Shown: positions 47,544 through 51,580 of the stretch, piece by piece
Layout: the number at the start of each line of letters is the position of its first letter
Numbering within the stretch: the first letter of the stretch is position 1
From: Thomasclavelia spiroformis
Lineage (GTDB): Bacteria > Bacillota_I > Bacilli_A > Erysipelotrichales > Coprobacillaceae
Assembly: GCA_016901755.1 (NCBI GenBank)
Contig: JACJKV010000020.1
Location: forward strand, 1-51,580
Length of the DNA: 51,580 nt
Direction of reading: 5' to 3'
The notes under the pieces: generated by a model
Told to the model about the DNA's origin: nothing
The model's input: the letters and a program-made list of their open reading frames with translations, nothing else
The model's database searches: none
Made by a program: the position numbers and the translations under genes

Positions 47544-48461
47544 TTAGAAATCTTCACGGGATAAGAACACCTCGACTGTTGTCCCCTTGTTTAATTTCGA
47601 TTTGACTTTTATATATCCCTGTTGTTTTCTTAATACTTCTCTTGCTAAAAATAATCCGATTCCAAATCCTTGTTGATCTGTGACATTTGTCCCTCGATAA
47701 AATCTTTGGAAAATTTTACACTGTTCTTCTTCTGGAATCCCAATACCCTGATCAATAAACTGAACACAAACAAAGGATTCATATAAAACAGATTGAATCG
47801 TTACTGTTGATCCAACTGGAGAATATTTAATAGCATTTTCAAGAATGTTGGTAAAAACCTCCTCTGTCCATTTTGAATCAGCATATATATAACAGCTATG
47901 ATATTTAGAAACAAGCTGGATCTTCTTTTTCATTGCATCTAATTCAACAGCCTGACAGCTTCTTTTAACAATAACATCCAAATCAATAATCTTTGGCGAT
48001 ACAGAAATAATTTCCTGTTCTGCATAAGAAGATTTCAGTAATTCTTTCATAAAAAAGCTTAATTTCATGGCATTATTTTCGATTTTACCTGCTAGTCGCA
48101 TTGACTTTACATCATTGATCTGTTCCTTAAGAAGACCAGTATATAAAGTGATGTTTGCTAGCGGAGTTTTGATTTGATGATTGATATTTGTAATTAAAGA
48201 CTTGACAGTATCTCTTTCCTCTTCAGCCATTTCCTTTTGCTTGTAAGATATTTCCATAATGCGATGAAGACGTTCTGAAATTGCTGAATCTAATGATTCA
48301 TCATATGAAATTTCTATCTCTTTTCCACTTAGTATTTCATCAATTTTTTCAAAAAAATGCTGATATTGAACTGATAATCTGTTTTTGTACCAGCGTATTA
48401 TCAAATATACTAAGACGATATCAACAACGATACCTAAAATCAAAATAATATATATATTCAT
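47544..48461 (-). CDS. Sensor histidine kinase of the ABC transporter locus
   Basis: 305 residues. One N-terminal TM helix (about 2-23) and no large outer domain, so it does not have an own extracellular sensor. HisKA with His95 in TNINHQIKTPLANI, HATPase with NILENAIKYSPVGS, QFIDQGIGIPEE and GFGIGLFLAREV. It has no two-helix hairpin (BceS type has two). It starts 1 base after the regulator stop. Kinases of this kind often sense drug through the neighbouring transporter; that is inference. Confidence 0.92.
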   Translation of the reverse strand: MNIYIILILGIVVDIVLVYLIIRWYKNRLSVQYQHFFEKIDEILSGKEIEISYDESLDSAISERLHRIMEISYKQKEMAEEERDTVKSLITNINHQIKTPLANITLYTGLLKEQINDVKSMRLAGKIENNAMKLSFFMKELLKSSYAEQEIISVSPKIIDLDVIVKRSCQAVELDAMKKKIQLVSKYHSCYIYADSKWTEEVFTNILENAIKYSPVGSTVTIQSVLYESFVCVQFIDQGIGIPEEEQCKIFQRFYRGTNVTDQQGFGIGLFLAREVLRKQQGYIKVKSKLNKGTTVEVFLSREDF

Positions 48462-49142
48462 TTACATATTCACCCATATATATCCTTTGCCATAGACAGT
48501 TTTAATATAGCTTGGATGAGAAGGATCATCTTCAAGTTTATCTCTTAAACGTCTGATTCCAACTGATAAAGCATTATCTTCAACATATTCTGTTCCTTCT
48601 GGCCATACCCATTCCAATAAACGTTCTCTCGTTATGATTATATTAGGATTTGATATTAACAAGTATAAAATGCGCTGCTCAGTCTTGCTTAATTCTATTG
48701 AAATCCCATTTTTATAAAATTCCATTGTATCAAAACGAAATAGAAAAACTGAATCTTTATATTCCTGTTCATTTCTTACAGAATTTCTTCGAAGCAGTGC
48801 TCGTATTCTAGCACGAAGCACCATCAAACTAAACGGTTTTGTAATATAGTCATCTGCACCTCTTTCTAAACCTTTGACGATATCCAGTTCCATATCTTTT
48901 GCGGTAAGAAGTGCAATTGGACACGATATTTTCTGTCTGATTTCCTGGCAAAAGTCCAATCCGCTACCATCAGGCAGATTGATATCAATGATCAGCAAAT
49001 CAAATTTTTGCTCTTTCATAGCATTTCTTGCATCATGAATTGTAGAACATGTTACAAAATTGAATTCTTCACTTTGCAAAGACAATTCAATTCCCTCTGC
49101 CAAATCTTCATCATCTTCTAAAATCATAATGTTTTTTTTCAT
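48462..49142 (-). CDS. OmpR-family response regulator of the ABC transporter locus
   Basis: 226 residues. Receiver domain with acidic residues in MILEDDEDLAEG, phospho-acceptor Asp near 51 in LLIIDINLPDGSG and the Lys in YITKPF; winged-helix DNA-binding domain at about 125-225 ending IKTVYGKGYIWV. I start it at 49142 because AAGGAG lies 9 bases upstream; the long frame to 49295 runs through the promoter. It is followed without a gap by its kinase gene. Confidence 0.93.
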   Translation of the reverse strand: MKKNIMILEDDEDLAEGIELSLQSEEFNFVTCSTIHDARNAMKEQKFDLLIIDINLPDGSGLDFCQEIRQKISCPIALLTAKDMELDIVKGLERGADDYITKPFSLMVLRARIRALLRRNSVRNEQEYKDSVFLFRFDTMEFYKNGISIELSKTEQRILYLLISNPNIIITRERLLEWVWPEGTEYVEDNALSVGIRRLRDKLEDDPSHPSYIKTVYGKGYIWVNM

Positions 49143-49197
49143 TTTGTAAAATCTCCTTATATCTTTGTGATCAGCTGTCATAAAATATTTATAATTT

Positions 49198-49236
49198 ATT
49201 ATAACAACTATCTCATTTAACGTAAATAGATTTACG
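49198..49236 (-). promoter_or_regulatory. Promoter and palindrome upstream of the response regulator gene
   Basis: TATAAT (49203-49198) and TTTACG (49226-49221) with a 17-base spacer. The -35 box is one arm of a perfect 16-bp palindrome CGTAAATAGATTTACG (49221-49236). A dimer bound there would cover the -35 region, so it is a good operator candidate for autoregulation or another repressor. Confidence 0.6.
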
Positions 49237-49542
49237 AAGATGTACAGTTTCATAACAATAAAAAATGAGACGTAGTGTTTACTACGACTCAACATTACTA
49301 TTATATTTTTGTATCTTTCTATTTAAAATCTTATAAATTATTGCCTTAATCTTGAATATTTGTTTCGTTTTTTTTAGATTGTTATTAATATAAATGCTAA
49401 TTAAGCTTGTAACCTAAATAATCTAAGACGATATAATACTTGCTTCTAATTATTCTTATGTCTATTAAAAATGTTTTTTTATGACTGATTGCACTATTTT
49501 ACAGCAAAAGTCAATATCAACATGAAAAGATTGATAAATGAA
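49237..49542. other. Spacer between the HAD gene and the two-component operon
   Basis: Apart from the terminator at 49262-49290, no frame of note. AT-rich. Confidence 0.4.
49262..49290 (-). terminator. Terminator upstream of the two-component operon
   Basis: Minus strand GAGTCGTAGT and ACTACGTCTC pair around AAAC (one mismatch), followed by ATTTTTTATTG. It isolates the regulator operon from transcripts from the HAD gene. Confidence 0.8.
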
Positions 49543-50292
49543 TCATTTTTTATCATTTATAATTTTTATACAGTCCGCAATTGAGTCAACAACGTAAGTT
49601 GCTTTATTATTAATTTCTTCTATCCCATTATTGATGATAAAGCTGTTATTATTGATTTCAAACATTGATAAATCATTATAAGAATCACCTATCACATACA
49701 TATCATCCTCATTAAAACAAAATGCATTCATTAATTCCTTAATTGCATTTTTCTTACTTACCCCATATGGTAGTATATCGATATAGTGATTATTTCTTTC
49801 AACATGAAATGAAGGAATTTTAGATAATTGCTTATAAATTGAATTTACTACATCTAAAGATTTATCAACAACTTCTATGCATATTCCAATAACATCATAA
49901 GGTATATTAGCATTGACGTGTTCATTTAGATACGATTTCCAGTTTGGAATATATAAAGTAGCATTTTCAAATGATAAACTTACACTTATATGATAATTTT
50001 GATATAGATTAATTGTGTCAAATATCTTTGGTGTATCATTGATTTGATTAAAAGTATGTTTAACAATAGTTTTATGATTTTTATCTTGAATTAAAGCCCC
50101 ATTACATAAAATAACATACGAATAAGATAAATCATATTGCTTTGTAAAAAAACTAAATGTATTTTCATTTCTACCTGTTGCTATAATAAGTATATTCTGT
50201 TTCGTAAAGCGATTTAATGCTTTTAAATCTGCTGATGATACAGCTTTATTCCTATAAATAGTACCGTCTAAATCACTGACTAATATTTTCAT
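49543..50292 (-). CDS. Cof-type HAD phosphatase
   Basis: 249 residues. Motif I ILVSDLDGTIYRN (4-16, nucleophile Asp in DLDGT), motif II IIATGRN near 36-42, and motif IV VIGDSYNDLSMFE near 205-217 with GDxxND. The C2B-type cap lies between. Such enzymes dephosphorylate sugar phosphates or flavin/pyridoxal cofactors; substrate not shown. AGGAGAG before the ATG at 50292. 30 bases after the PurM-like gene, so the two are probably one transcript. Confidence 0.93.
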   Translation of the reverse strand: MKILVSDLDGTIYRNKAVSSADLKALNRFTKQNILIIATGRNENTFSFFTKQYDLSYSYVILCNGALIQDKNHKTIVKHTFNQINDTPKIFDTINLYQNYHISVSLSFENATLYIPNWKSYLNEHVNANIPYDVIGICIEVVDKSLDVVNSIYKQLSKIPSFHVERNNHYIDILPYGVSKKNAIKELMNAFCFNEDDMYVIGDSYNDLSMFEINNNSFIINNGIEEINNKATYVVDSIADCIKIINDKK

Positions 50293-50324
50293 TTCATTTT
50301 CTCTCCTAATTTTATAGAAGTTTC

Positions 50325-51471
50325 CTAGTACTTATTCCAGTTTAAACGATTAATAAATTTTATACTTTTTTGTCCTTTTTTTAAGATGCCGATTTGTCTA
50401 CATGAAAAATATTGATTTATATGATTAATAACCTCTTCTTTTCTATTTGATGAAACAATAACAATATATCCTACACCACAATTAAATGTATTTAACATTT
50501 CATCATCACTTACTTTTAAATAAGATTTCAAACAATGAAAAATTTCTGACATTTGTATTTTACTTAAATCTATATTGGCACAAAGTCCAATTGGAATGAT
50601 TCTTGCTAAGTTTCTAGGAAAGCCGCATCCTGTAATATTAACTAATCCTTTAATCATTTTTTTGTCAATTAATTTAATTAGACAATCATAATAACAATAT
50701 TGTGACTTCATTATTTCATCTATAAAAGTGTGACCATTGATTATTTCTTTTTTTATTTGTGGCATAGTATTCATTAAAGAATCAATCAACGAATATCCAT
50801 AGTGATGAATACCATTAGACTGAATTGCGAGAATAATATCATTTTCACATATATTTCTAGAATCAATTATCCTTTTATTCTCAACAATTCCTGTAATAGT
50901 TGTTGAAATAAGACATTGATGAGGATATAGAGATTGAGGTTTGATTGAACATTGACCCGTTAAACGTTTAACATTATATTTTTGAGATTGGCTATCAAAT
51001 TCTCTAACAATTTTTCCTAATAATTCTCGATTTATATTTTCAGCAAGAATTACTGTTGTTATAAAGAGAGGTTTTGCTCCAATCATTAAAATGTCATTAA
51101 TAAGGGTACATATAATATCTTCAACTAATTCACTTACATAGCCATACTCGAAGGCTATTTTTTGTTTGGTAACTGGTTCTTGCACTTTGGAAACTAATTG
51201 AGGGGATTGAATAGACCAATCATCAGACAAATCATATGTTGCACCACGAAACGCTGGATTATATGGATATTTATAAACTATATCTTCTAAATCTTGATTT
51301 AACAGATCTATCTTAGTAACATCTACTCCAGATTGTTCATATGAAAATATTGGCCAGTTATTTTCACCTTTTAATATCTCATCAACTGTTACCTGAAATA
51401 AGTTGGCAAGATCATTTAACAAATCTATCGATGGTATAGATAATCCATTTTGAATTCCGATATCGGAATTC
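50325..51471 (-). pseudogene. PurM-like (AIR synthase-related) protein with a truncated XRE-type N-terminus
   Basis: The open frame has no credible start: the only candidate before residue 140 is a TTG at 51524 inside a hairpin. From the palindrome at 51449-51474 it reads NGLSIPSIDLLNDLANLFQV then TVDEILKGE, the last two helices of an XRE domain (normally WENGxSxPxIxxL). The recognition helix and start are missing. The rest is a PurM-type fold: YEQSGVDV, VNDILMIGAK-like INDILMIGAKPLF, SNGIHHYGYSLIDS, NITGCGFPRNLARIIP and FNCGVGYIVIV. The GGETAEMP metal/ATP motif of AIR synthase is not kept (TGQCSIKPQ instead), and no pur genes are near. So it is a divergent paralogue, probably 5' disrupted. 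Followed by the HAD gene. Confidence 0.65.
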
Positions 51472-51474
51472 AAA
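51449..51474. repeat. 26-bp perfect palindrome at the broken 5' end of the PurM-like gene
   Basis: TTTGAATTCCGAT is followed by its exact complement with no spacer. Related ATTCCGA/TCGGAAT words occur nearby as an inverted pair at 51496-51503 and 51573-51580. It is exactly where the XRE reading begins. Confidence 0.85.
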
Positions 51475-51516
51475 CCAATATCCCGACTTTCTAAAGATTC
51501 CGATAAATAAAAACAT

Positions 51517-51552
51517 AAGACCAACTATCTTTGATGATAATTGGTCTTTTTT
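51517..51552 (+). terminator. Terminator near the right window edge
   Basis: AAGACCAA and TTGGTCTT pair, with an inner ATC/GAT step, followed by TTTT on the plus strand. On the minus strand the stem is followed by ATGTTTTTATTT, so it may also stop minus-strand transcripts coming from outside the window before the PurM-like gene. Confidence 0.7.
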
Positions 51553-51580
51553 GATATGAACCGATTAAAATGTCGGAATC

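Noticed and set aside
44241-48461. Classical BceRS-BceAB bacitracin module
   Set aside because: The permease has 835 residues with two FtsX-type domains instead of the ten-TM BceB, and the kinase has a single visible N-terminal TM helix, so only a looser Bce-like role is supported.

Overview
The window looks like the chromosome of a low-GC Gram-positive gut bacterium, probably of the Erysipelotrichia (Coprobacillus/Thomasclavelia-like). This is an inference from the very AT-rich DNA, strong AGGAGG-type ribosome sites, a full Kdp operon, Bce-like ABC/two-component genes and the style of the proteins. There are no RNA genes and no CRISPR array that I can see. Most genes are on the minus strand.

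Layout. 1-1400: the end of a plus-strand gene, then two decayed FecCD-type iron-siderophore permease genes (yclN/yclO-like). 1700-6500: a YcxB-like membrane protein and a tightly coupled moxR / DUF58 / transglutaminase operon. 6800-7300: ISL3 transposase debris and a hairpin repeat. 7381-11934: a 1517-residue nuclease-NTPase-repeat protein that looks like an antiviral STAND (Avs-type) defence protein, followed by about 1 kb without genes. 12977-15807: CorA transporter, a membrane-anchored alpha/beta hydrolase and an acyltransferase-3 protein. 16533-26492: a potassium-stress locus: (30-residue membrane peptide)-kdpF-TPR-kdpA-kdpB-kdpC, a terminator, kdpE, a KdpD-like kinase that lacks the KdpD domain, and divergently a KdpD sensor protein that lacks the kinase. 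Two pairs of 11-bp-spaced ATTAAAA repeats sit in the divergent promoter region.

26700-28050: a truncated IS66 element and a second copy of the hairpin repeat. 28485-33073: a restriction-modification operon (XRE controller, one polypeptide carrying both a cytosine-5 and an adenine-N6 methyltransferase, an HNH endonuclease, and an unknown 168-residue protein). 33527-38006: two tandem brnQ branched-chain amino-acid carrier copies, one intact and one dead, each behind the same promoter/three-hairpin leader. The intact leader encodes a short Ile/Leu/Val-containing peptide that ends on the brnQ start codon. 38500-44240: an accessory wasteland with IS21, CHAP, WYL-regulator and RNase H fragments. 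In it stands one intact and unrecognised two-gene module, a 518-residue membrane-type protein and a 356-residue coiled-coil tail-anchored protein with four 28-residue repeats. 44241-49142: a response regulator, kinase, ABC ATPase and FtsX-type permease set of the peptide-sensing/detoxification kind. 49543-51580: a HAD phosphatase and a divergent PurM-like protein whose N-terminal XRE piece is cut off at a 26-bp perfect palindrome.

The best candidates for something new are the 518/356-residue module, the reciprocal split of KdpD, the fused C5/N6 methyltransferase system, the brnQ leader peptide/attenuator, and the PurM-HTH gene broken at a palindrome. All functions are read from sequence motifs by eye and no database search was run.
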